Positions 8,003 to 14,774 of a stretch of DNA of 64,000 nt are shown here, piece after piece; position 1 is the stretch's first letter, and every line of letters starts with the position of its first letter. A program made the position numbers and the translations under genes. The DNA is from Streptomyces aculeolatus. GTDB taxonomy: Bacteria; Actinomycetota; Actinomycetes; Streptomycetales; Streptomycetaceae. Under the pieces are notes generated by a model that was not told the origin of the DNA, did no database searches, and saw nothing but the letters and a program-made list of their open reading frames with translations. The stretch is taken from the NCBI RefSeq assembly GCF_020400605.1, contig NZ_JAINRD010000007.1, positions 186,001 to 250,000 on the forward strand, in the 5' to 3' direction.

Positions 8003-8022
8003 GGCGCGCCTTGCGGCGCGCC
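8003..8022. terminator. Hairpin, possible terminator
   Basis: GGCGCGCC - TTGC - GGCGCGCC, an 8-bp stem with a 4-nt loop, 130 bp after the TPR gene stop. Each arm is also self-complementary, so a cruciform or protein-binding role cannot be excluded. Confidence 0.4.
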
Positions 8023-8216
8023 GGGCGGCCGGGGCGCTCCCGGCGGGCGTGCGGCCTGGCGGCCGATCCCGCCAGGCGCCCGCCGCCCTGTCGCCGAGGA
8101 CGGGCCCTTGGTAGCCGTAGCCAGCTCGCACCGCCCGGTTCCAGTGGCGCCGGGCTGGCGTGGCTGGGGCGGGTGGCTTACGAGGCTTGAGACAGCCACC
8201 ATGGGGCGGGGCCCTA

Positions 8217-8296
8217 AGATCATGGGGCCACATCGGCCCATTACGGGCAGGTCCACAACCAGCCCGATCGCCGGTGAGCTTACGGCCCCATGATCT
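8217..8296. repeat. Long inverted repeat in non-coding DNA
   Basis: AGATCATGGGGCC (8217-8229) and GGCCCCATGATCT (8284-8296) are perfect 13-bp inverted arms around 54 nt. Outside them CCACCATGGGG and CACCCCATGG extend the symmetry imperfectly. There is no adjacent transposase. Candidates are an origin or cis-transfer site, a recombination site, or a structured RNA. Confidence 0.6.
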
Positions 8297-8384
8297 CCCA
8301 CCCCATGGCAGCTCCCGTCCCAACCCTCTCCAGCCACCCGCGCTCACAGGCGCGCACACGCCGGCCGCGTTCACAGACGGCGGA

Positions 8385-8678
8385 TCAACTGGCCTTGCGC
8401 AGCCTCCCCGCGGAGCCCCGGGCGAGCCGGGCGATCTCCCGCACCGTTGCTACCGGGAGCACCAGCCGCACCACCCCCGCACCGTCACACCCGGTATCCG
8501 CCCGCGCCCGCACCCCGGACGTGTCCACGCCCGCGGACCCCAGCGCGCCGGCCAACTCGTCCGCCGCCGTCTGCGCCTCATGCCAGCCGCTCAGGTAATC
8601 CACCCCCGGCAACCACACCACCGCATCCAGGTCGAATGCCTCCTCCTCTTCAAACCCCGCGTCCCCAGGGTCACCCAT
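8385..8678 (-). CDS. Hypothetical 97-residue acidic protein
   Basis: Starts MGDPGDAGFEEEEAFDLDAVVWLPG and ends in a basic helix. ATG 8678 is chosen because AAGGAG lies 11 nt upstream, and the frame further upstream looks non-coding. No membrane segment, signal or catalytic motif is visible. It resembles small unknown proteins that accompany Streptomyces regulatory clusters, but I cannot name the family. Its neighbours are non-coding stretches on both sides; the next genes upstream on the same strand are the membrane peptide and the ATP-binding protein. Confidence 0.5.
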   Translation of the reverse strand: MGDPGDAGFEEEEAFDLDAVVWLPGVDYLSGWHEAQTAADELAGALGSAGVDTSGVRARADTGCDGAGVVRLVLPVATVREIARLARGSAGRLRKAS

Positions 8679-9356
8679 GTGCCGGATCACTCCTTGACCG
8701 TTGTCTCTGGCCGAACTCCCCAACCGATCTGCCGAGTTGGACCAAGACACGACGAGCGCCCCGGTACCCTCGGCACCGGGGTCGCACGCGGCTCCCAGCC
8801 GGACCACCCTCTCCCGCCAAGGTTCGGGGTGGTCCGGTCATCAGCTCTCCGGCAGCGTCAAGACGCCGATCACGCTCACGTGCCGGTCGAATATCCGCTG
8901 TTACTGCACGTCGCGCTCTTGCCGTTTGAAGTCATGCGGCCACCGATGCCGGGCAAGTCATGATCATCACCTCCCCCCACGCAGAAGCCGCCTTTGGGTG
9001 GGCCCGGCCCCGCGCCTGCGAGGATTAGACAGGTCACAGGGCCGGGCCCTATCGGCGAAGGGAGGGAGCGCTTCGCCGACCATCCCCGCAACACCCACAG
9101 GGCGAGGCACCACGGGGGAGCTGTAAGGACGAGAGCGCCGGTCCCTTGCATCCACGGCACTCCGCCCTGCCTCTCAGGTAGAGCCGACACCCTTGCCACC
9201 CGACGCCGAAAAAGGGCTGATCAGTTGAGGCGGGCCGCCGGAGCCGGCACAACGACGGCCCGCCCGGCCCGCCCGATCCTGCGAAGCTTCTACGCAGGAC
9301 CAGGCGGGGGTCTACCTGATCACCACGGGCACGGGGGTGGCCAGGAGTGCCGAGCA
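8679..9356. other. Non-coding stretch upstream of the 97-residue gene
   Basis: 678 bp with no convincing gene. It contains a perfect 11-bp inverted repeat (9000-9010 / 9039-9049). The start of the minus-strand gene at 8678 lies at its left edge, so promoter elements for that gene should be within it; I could not identify them. Confidence 0.45.
9000..9049. repeat. Inverted repeat, 11-bp arms
   Basis: GGGCCCGGCCC (9000-9010) and GGGCCGGGCCC (9039-9049) around a 28-nt loop that is less GC-rich (contains GATTAGACAGG). Possible attenuator, terminator or binding site; no T-tract follows. Confidence 0.5.
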
Positions 9357-9428
9357 TCAAGAGGAGTTCCCCTTTTGCGCCAGCCACACGGACACCACCA
9401 CGCACGCCGTGATCCATAACACGACCAT
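9357..9428 (-). CDS. Possible 23-residue membrane peptide coupled to the ATP-binding gene
   Basis: The ATG at 9428 shares one base with the stop of the upstream gene (TGATG), a classic coupling arrangement. The product is a single hydrophobic helix (MVVLWITACVVVSVWLAQ) followed by KGNSS. Its fourth codon is TTA, so translation would need the bldA tRNA. It may be chance; the case rests on the overlap and clean membrane profile. Confidence 0.35.
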   Translation of the reverse strand: MVVLWITACVVVSVWLAQKGNSS

Positions 9429-9889
9429 CAACCGTTGCCGCACGACGCATCGCCCTCATCTGACGGAGCATCACTCGTCGCCGCAGCCGGATCGACCACC
9501 ACAGCCCAGACGGTCTTGCCGATCTCACGCTCTTCGACCCCCCAGGAAGCGGTGAACTCCTCAACCAGGTGCAGCCCGAAGCCCCCGTCATCACCGGGCA
9601 CACGCGGCACTGGCCACACATCCGAGGCGTCATGCACCTCGATACGCACCCCACCGTCCTGACGGACGAAGCGCGTAGCGACCTCCCGCCCCGGCGCACC
9701 CGCATGCACGACCGCGTTCGTGACCAGTTCCGAGGCCACCAGGACAGCCGGTTCCGCGATCCCGGCCAGATCCCACCGGGCCAACGCCTTACGCAACTGA
9801 GCCCGCGCCAGCGCCACACACCGGGGATGCCGCCGCCACTTCCACGTCATCACCGCGTGTTCATCTCTCGCCGCTGCCGTCGTCCTCAT
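9428..9889 (-). CDS. ATP-binding anti-sigma-like protein (HATPase_c_2)
   Basis: About 153 residues of GHKL ATPase fold: the N-box region LVASELVTNAVVHAG, a G1-like box with HDAS and the glycine-rich DDGGFGLHLVEEF. Streptomyces encodes many such RsbW-type proteins, usually beside XRE regulators and DUF397 genes; partners are mostly unknown. The start is uncertain: ATG 9889 lacks a clear ribosome site, an ATG further in (MTWKWRRHPR) is possible, and a start near 9958 would run through the palindrome. The divergent XRE-TPR gene and the shared control region suggest a common signalling module. Confidence 0.75.
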   Translation of the reverse strand: MRTTAAARDEHAVMTWKWRRHPRCVALARAQLRKALARWDLAGIAEPAVLVASELVTNAVVHAGAPGREVATRFVRQDGGVRIEVHDASDVWPVPRVPGDDGGFGLHLVEEFTASWGVEEREIGKTVWAVVVDPAAATSDAPSDEGDASCGNG

Positions 9890-9939
9890 GGCCAGCAGGA
9901 TGGGCGAAGAGGTGCCGATCTCGATTCCCAGCGAGGGGG

Positions 9940-9956
9940 GTACCCATGATGGGTAC
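9940..9956. promoter_or_regulatory. Palindromic operator candidate between divergent genes
   Basis: GTACCCAT - G - ATGGGTAC, perfect 8-bp arms with one central base, 51 bp from the ATP-binding gene and 56 bp from the XRE gene. Probably bound by the divergently encoded XRE regulator, an inference from position and symmetry. Confidence 0.6.
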
Positions 9957-10011
9957 ACTCCGGGGATGGATCGGCTGCTGATTCCGTAGAGACAGATGGC
10001 AGGGAACTCGC

Positions 10012-11385
10012 ATGTCAGACCACATGTCGCCAGCCGCTCTACCGGCGCACGTCCTCAACCGGGCCGATGTGCAGGCCGCACTGCAATGCCATGATTTCGG
10101 CAAGGTGTTCAAGCTGGCTCGGCAATGGGGCGGAATCAGCTTCGTGAAGATCGCCAATGCCTGCGACATCAAGCCCGAGCGGGTAGGGAGGTTAGCCCGG
10201 GGCGAGGGTGCGATCACCACCTACGAGAAGATCACGCGCATTGCGGATGCACTGGCCATCCCCGGTCATCTCGTCGGTTTGGCGCCACGCCCTTGGGAGC
10301 AGGCGCAACCGGATGGGGCACCGAGTGGCCAAGAGAGTCACCCGCTGCTTCTACCTGATCATTTGAGCGCGGTAGGTGTCCCTGGGCCCGGTAGGGCGGC
10401 AACAGCCGATCAAGAAGGAGACGACGTGCAGCGCAGGAGGATCCTTGCGGCCACAGGGCTCATAGGAGTCGCCAGCATGCTCCCCGAGAGCGGGGCGGGA
10501 TCTCGTCTTGGGCGTCGGGACGTAGAGCATCTGCGGTTGCGTTCTTCCCGGCTTCGCCGCTTGGACGACGTTCTGGGCGGGGCGGATACACGCCACGTCT
10601 ACCGCGCCGAGTTGGACGACACGGTGCGCCTGATGCGCCGCGCCAGTTACTCGGAGGCGACTGGAAGGCAGTTGCTCACCGTTGTCGCCGAACAGGCGCA
10701 GCAAGCAGGTTGGGCCGCATTCGACGCCGGAGACCAGCGGGAGGCGTCCGCCCTCTACCGGCGAGCGCACGAGGCTGCCAGAGAGGCGAAGAACACGGCC
10801 CTTGAGGGCAATGCCCTTGCCTTCCTCGCGTATCAGCAGGTCAGTAGCGCAGCGTCAGGAGTGGCCACTGCGGTCGCATCGTGCAATGCCGCGGGATCCG
10901 ATGTGCCGCCCAGCGTCCGCGGTCTGCTGTACGAACGCCGGGCCTGGGCTCATGCCCGTGCCGGAGAGGCGAAAGAGACGGAACGCGCACTCGCTCAAGC
11001 AGAGGAGGCTCTGAACAGCAGCGCCAACGACCCGGGACCCGAGTGGGCATCATGGGTCGACGGACGTGAGTTGCAGATCATGAAGGGCCGCTGCTGGGCG
11101 GAGTTGCACCGCCCGCTGCGTGCCGTACCCGAACTCGAAGCCGCTCTTGCCGACTTCGACGACGCACACGCCCGCGACAAGGCTCTCTACCTCTCGTGGC
11201 TCGCACACGCCTATCTGGACGCCGGGGAGGTCGAGCAGTCTGCGAAGGTGATCGGCAGGGTGATCGATCTTTCGGCGGGAGTCGGCTCCGTTCGTCCCAG
11301 GCAGCGCGCCCGCACCTTCTTGACCCGCTTGCACCCTCACCGGTCGTTGGAGGCCGTCGCCGAGGTGCTGCGCCGGGCCGCATAA
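10012..11385 (+). CDS. XRE-family regulator with TPR-like C-terminal domain
   Basis: 457 residues. A helix-turn-helix near 40-85 (ISFVKIANACDIKPERVGRLARGEG, then IADALAIPGHLVGL) is followed by a linker with VQRRRILAATG, often seen in this actinobacterial family, and helical TPR-like repeats from about 200 to the end (WAAFDAGDQREASALYRRAHEAA and similar). Such proteins are thought to sense a small molecule or peptide through the TPRs. Codon 61 is TTA (10192-10194), implying bldA dependence. It ends 1 bp from the convergent cutA gene with no terminator visible between. Confidence 0.8.
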   Translation: MSDHMSPAALPAHVLNRADVQAALQCHDFGKVFKLARQWGGISFVKIANACDIKPERVGRLARGEGAITTYEKITRIADALAIPGHLVGLAPRPWEQAQPDGAPSGQESHPLLLPDHLSAVGVPGPGRAATADQEGDDVQRRRILAATGLIGVASMLPESGAGSRLGRRDVEHLRLRSSRLRRLDDVLGGADTRHVYRAELDDTVRLMRRASYSEATGRQLLTVVAEQAQQAGWAAFDAGDQREASALYRRAHEAAREAKNTALEGNALAFLAYQQVSSAASGVATAVASCNAAGSDVPPSVRGLLYERRAWAHARAGEAKETERALAQAEEALNSSANDPGPEWASWVDGRELQIMKGRCWAELHRPLRAVPELEAALADFDDAHARDKALYLSWLAHAYLDAGEVEQSAKVIGRVIDLSAGVGSVRPRQRARTFLTRLHPHRSLEAVAEVLRRAA

Positions 11386-11386
11386 A

Positions 11387-11728
11387 TCAGGTTGGTCCGT
11401 TGCCTGGTTCCTCTGCCACCGTCTGACGTACCCAGTCCAGACAGCGCTGCGCGCCGGCAATAATCGGGACGGCCGTGATCTCCGGGTTGTCCCACGGGTG
11501 GTGCTCTAGCAGGTGCGTTTCAAGCGCCATGTAGCGGTCCGCCGTGGTCTTGAAGATCACCTGCCATTCCTCGCCCTCACCGAACTCCCCCAGATGCCAG
11601 AACAGCGAGACCACCGGGCCGACCACTTGCACACCTGCCGCCAACCGCGCTTGCGTCGCGCTCCGGCCGAGCGCCACGGCCGCTTCCCTGGTCTCAGTCG
11701 CCGTGTAGACCTGTACGAAGTCACTCAT
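11387..11728 (-). CDS. cutA: CutA1 divalent-cation tolerance protein
   Basis: 113 residues matching the usual small trimeric CutA1 length. Family segments are visible: TATETREAAVALGRSATQARLAAGVQVVGP, the WHLGEF strand, EEWQVIFKTT and HPWDNPEITAVPI. CutA1 is a ferredoxin-like trimer linked to copper and other divalent-metal tolerance in enterobacteria; its role in actinobacteria is unclear. It is a single gene converging on the XRE gene. A 13-bp inverted repeat lies directly upstream. Confidence 0.9.
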   Translation of the reverse strand: MSDFVQVYTATETREAAVALGRSATQARLAAGVQVVGPVVSLFWHLGEFGEGEEWQVIFKTTADRYMALETHLLEHHPWDNPEITAVPIIAGAQRCLDWVRQTVAEEPGNGPT

Positions 11729-11739
11729 GCTCCGAGGCT

Positions 11740-11794
11740 ATCGATGACGGGAACCCGTGACAGCTAACGCCAGCACACTGCTCCCGTCATCGAT
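11740..11794. repeat. Inverted repeat, 13-bp perfect arms, between cutA and the carboxypeptidase gene
   Basis: ATCGATGACGGGA (11740-11752) and TCCCGTCATCGAT (11782-11794) around 29 nt. It lies just upstream of cutA and just downstream of the carboxypeptidase stop, both on the minus strand. It could terminate carboxypeptidase-side read-through, bind a regulator of cutA, or mark an old recombination site. Confidence 0.55.
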
Positions 11795-11814
11795 CAACCC
11801 CTAGTAGACTGTGT

Positions 11815-13146
11815 TTAGCAAGTTTTCCCGATCGAGCGGTACATGCAGTCGGCGTTCTCCAGCAGTTGCAGCACCGCGTCCCGGTTGCGGCTGGTCTCCC
11901 GCTCGATGACCTCGTCGGGCGGGTAGAACCCGCCGCCGCCCGCCGAGCCGGGGTACATCTCGAACGTGTAGCTGAACACCTTCTGGTCGGCCCAGAGCCA
12001 GTCGTTGATCGACCCGTCCGTGATGTACAGGTCGCTGGACTGCTGCGGCGTGTAGCCGTTGCTCGCGGCCATCTTCTCCCCGACCGCGGCGAACGCGTCG
12101 TGGTCGTCCTGCGTCAGCCCCGGCGCGGTGTCGTCGTACGTGTACCCGTACGGCCACAGCACCAGCTCGCTGTACGTGTGGAAGTCGATCCCCGCGGTGA
12201 TCTGCTGCTCGCCGCCCACGACCCGGCTGCGCGCGAAGTCGGCGACGACCTTGACCTCCGGGGCCGACTCGCCGGCGCTGCCGCGGTAGGTGTCGCTCGA
12301 CGGGCTGCCGGAGGAGCCGCCGCAGCAGCCCCACTGGTAGTCCCAGTTGCGGTTGAGGTCCGTGCCGACCGCGCTGGAGCCGGAGTTCGGCTGGCGGTTC
12401 TTGCGCCAGCTGCGGTACGCGCCGGTGGCGATGTCGTACTCGCCGCCGTCCGGGTTCAGGTCCGGCACGATCCAGATCTCCCGGCCGTCGACGACGTCGG
12501 TGATCCGCTGGTCGGTGCCGTAGCCGTCGGCGAACTCGCCCATCAGGTACAGCGCCATCTCGACGGTCAGGTGCTCCCGGGCGTGCTGGTGGTGGGTGAA
12601 GAGGACCTCGGGCTCGTCCTCGTCGGCGCTCACGTTGTCGCTGATCTTGACCGCGACGATGTCGCGGCCCTCGTGCGAGGTGCCGATGACCTGCTTGCTG
12701 ACGAGGTCCGGCTGCTCGCCGATGATCCGGTCGATCTCCGCGGTCATCTCCGCGTAGTTGTGGTAACCGGAGTCGGCCGGCGGGAAGTCGAGCGTCGTGG
12801 GGGGCTCGCCCGCGAGCCGGGCCGGCGGGGCAGGAAGCTGCTCCAGCCGGTAGCCGAGGGCGCGCAGCTGCCGGGCCTGGGCGCCGTCGGCGGAGACGAC
12901 CACGGAGTGGTCGCGGGCCTCGTCGACGGACACGCCGGTGGCGGCGAGGCGGGTACGGGCCTCGCGGCCGGTCTGGCCCGCGATCTCGTACTGGCGGATC
13001 TGCTCGTCCGGTTGGGCCTGCGCGGCGCTCGTCGCGCCCGTCCGCGCCGGCCCGTCGGAGGGCTCCGCGCCGGCGGCGCTGAGCGCGCCGGCTGCGGTGA
13101 GGGAGAGCACCGCGGTCAGGGTCACCGACCGAATGCGTAGTCGCAT
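11815..13146 (-). CDS. Secreted M14 zinc carboxypeptidase
   Basis: 443 residues. A Sec signal peptide (about 1-27, ending SAAGA) precedes a propeptide of about 90 residues, then a metallocarboxypeptidase domain with zinc ligands HARE (H188, E191) and H323 (DFHTYSE), and the catalytic glutamate in FEMYP (E396). Such enzymes remove C-terminal residues from extracellular peptides after activation. ATG 13146 has AGGAG 5 nt upstream; a longer frame to 13221 is not supported. The region before the start is shared with the divergent Nramp-like gene. It is complete, with typical length for Streptomyces M14 enzymes. Confidence 0.9.
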   Translation of the reverse strand: MRLRIRSVTLTAVLSLTAAGALSAAGAEPSDGPARTGATSAAQAQPDEQIRQYEIAGQTGREARTRLAATGVSVDEARDHSVVVSADGAQARQLRALGYRLEQLPAPPARLAGEPPTTLDFPPADSGYHNYAEMTAEIDRIIGEQPDLVSKQVIGTSHEGRDIVAVKISDNVSADEDEPEVLFTHHQHAREHLTVEMALYLMGEFADGYGTDQRITDVVDGREIWIVPDLNPDGGEYDIATGAYRSWRKNRQPNSGSSAVGTDLNRNWDYQWGCCGGSSGSPSSDTYRGSAGESAPEVKVVADFARSRVVGGEQQITAGIDFHTYSELVLWPYGYTYDDTAPGLTQDDHDAFAAVGEKMAASNGYTPQQSSDLYITDGSINDWLWADQKVFSYTFEMYPGSAGGGGFYPPDEVIERETSRNRDAVLQLLENADCMYRSIGKTC

Positions 13147-13366
13147 GCCTGCTCCTGGATGTGGAGGGTGTGGGGTGGTGCATGGCGACGTCGTGTCGTG
13201 TGGGGCTGTGGTGCGCGTCAATGGTTCTGAACCTGGCGTGGTCAGGTCAAGAGGACGCCGGGTGCCCGCAGGTGTGTTCCGTCGCGTACGCCCTCTTGTG
13301 CGGCCCTCCGCGGATCCCTTTCAATGCCGGAGATCGCAGGGGGGACGAGCTGCGAAGGAGCCGCTC

Positions 13367-14659
13367 ATGGCTGACCGCACCGGGCCTGCGTCCGCACCGC
13401 CGGAGATGAGAAAGGCCAAGTGGCGCTACATCGGGCCGGGAATCGTCGTCGCCGCCACCGGCGTGGGCGCCGGGGACCTGGTGGCCACGCTGCTCGCCGG
13501 CAGCAAATTCGGCTACACCCTGCTCTGGGCCGCCGTCATAGGCTGCGTCGTCAAGGTCGCCCTCGCCGAGGCCGTCGGCCGCTGGCATCTGGCCACCGGC
13601 CGCACCCTGTTCGAGGGCTGGCGCACCCTCGGCGTCTGGACCTCCGTCTACTTCGCGATCTACGTCGTCGTCTGGGGCTTCGTCTACGGCGCCACCGCGA
13701 TGTCGTCCTCCGCGCTGCCGCTCGTGGCGCTCTTCCCCGACGGGCCGGACCTGAAGGTGTGGGGCATCCTCACCGGCCTGGTCGGGCTGGCCTTCGTCTG
13801 GTTCAACCGCTACGCGGTCTTCGAGAAGGTCATGACGGTCCTCGTCGGCGTCATGTTCGTGGTCGTCGTCTACGTCGCCGTCCGCGTCACCCCGAACGCC
13901 GGTGACGCCTTCGCCGGACTGTGGCCCACGCTGCCCGACGGCTCGCTGCTCTACACCCTGGGCCTGATCGGCGGCGTCGGCGGCACGATCACCATGGCCG
14001 CGTACGGCTACTGGGTCAACGCCAAGGGCTGGACCGACATCGGCTGGCTGAAGGTGATGCGGCTGGACAACCGGGTCGCGTACATCACCACCGGTATCTT
14101 CGTCGTCGCGATGCTGCTCGTCGGCGCGGAGCTGCTGCACTCCACGAACCTCTCGCTGGAGTCGGGCGACAAGGGCCTGGTCGACCTCGGCGACATCCTC
14201 CAGGAGCGGTACGGCCCGGCCACCGCGAACCTCTTCCTCGTCGGCTTCTTCGCCACCTCGTTCACCTCGCTCATCGGCGTCTGGCACGGCGTCAGCCTGC
14301 TCTTCGCGGACTTCGTGGAGAACGTGCGCGGCGGGCGCGGCGCCGGCGACGGCAGCGCGCGCGAGGTGGCCGCCGGCAGCCGCGAGCGGTCGCTGCCGTT
14401 CCGCGCGTACCTGCTGTGGCTGACGTTCCCGCCGATGGCGCTGCTCTGGCTCGACGAGCCGTTCGCCATCGTCATCACGTACGGCGTGCTCGGCGCGTTC
14501 TTCATGCCGTTTCTCGCGCTGACGCTGGTGTGGCTGCTCAACACCGACCGCACGCCGCGGCAGTGGCGCAACGGCGCACTCAGCAACTCCCTGCTGACCG
14601 TCTCCGGGCTGCTCTTCATCGTGCTGTGCGTGCAGCAGATCAGGGACCTGCCCTGGTAG
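13367..14659 (+). CDS. Nramp-related divalent-metal transporter lacking DPGN and MPH motifs
   Basis: 430 residues with about eleven hydrophobic segments, cytoplasmic membrane. ATG 13367 follows GAAGGAG. Nramp proteins carry DPGN in helix 1 and MPH in helix 6 as the transition-metal site. Here helix 1 reads TGVGAGDLVA (GAGD at 34-37) and helix 6 reads TITMAAYGYW (207-216), so both metal-binding motifs are replaced. The fold call stays sound from overall sequence, but transport of Mn2+ or Fe2+ should not be assumed; the substrate could be Mg2+ or another ion, as in Nramp-related magnesium transporters. It is a single gene ending in a strong hairpin. Confidence 0.8.
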   Translation: MADRTGPASAPPEMRKAKWRYIGPGIVVAATGVGAGDLVATLLAGSKFGYTLLWAAVIGCVVKVALAEAVGRWHLATGRTLFEGWRTLGVWTSVYFAIYVVVWGFVYGATAMSSSALPLVALFPDGPDLKVWGILTGLVGLAFVWFNRYAVFEKVMTVLVGVMFVVVVYVAVRVTPNAGDAFAGLWPTLPDGSLLYTLGLIGGVGGTITMAAYGYWVNAKGWTDIGWLKVMRLDNRVAYITTGIFVVAMLLVGAELLHSTNLSLESGDKGLVDLGDILQERYGPATANLFLVGFFATSFTSLIGVWHGVSLLFADFVENVRGGRGAGDGSAREVAAGSRERSLPFRAYLLWLTFPPMALLWLDEPFAIVITYGVLGAFFMPFLALTLVWLLNTDRTPRQWRNGALSNSLLTVSGLLFIVLCVQQIRDLPW

Positions 14660-14685
14660 CGGGGTCGGTGCCCCGGTAGGAAAAG

Positions 14686-14721
14686 GGCCCGCCCGCCCGG
14701 GTTGCGCCGGGCGGGCGGGCC
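14686..14721. terminator. Strong bidirectional terminator
   Basis: Perfect 15-bp inverted repeat GGCCCGCCCGCCCGG / CCGGGCGGGCGGGCC with a 6-nt loop (GTTGCG), preceded by AAAAG. It separates the convergent transporter and chitinase genes. Confidence 0.85.
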
Positions 14722-14774
14722 GGGGCCGTCGGCGCGGCCGGCAGTGCGGGAGGCGGCCGGCCGCGGACGGCCGG

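Larger units (their letters stand above)
7873..8384. other. Non-coding stretch downstream of the TPR gene
   Basis: 512 bp with no credible gene on either strand; the open frames are GC-bias shadows. It holds a GC-rich hairpin (8003-8022) and a 13-bp inverted repeat with a 54-nt loop (8217-8296). A cis-acting transfer or replication locus of the element is possible but not shown. Confidence 0.5.

Noticed and set aside
8217..8296. Insertion-sequence terminal repeats
   Set aside because: The arms are only 54 nt apart, with no transposase and no target duplication between or beside them.
7873..11814. tRNA gene as AICE attachment site
   Set aside because: No T-arm-like GGTTCGAATCC or its complement and no cloverleaf was found; the attachment site is probably outside the window or not a tRNA.
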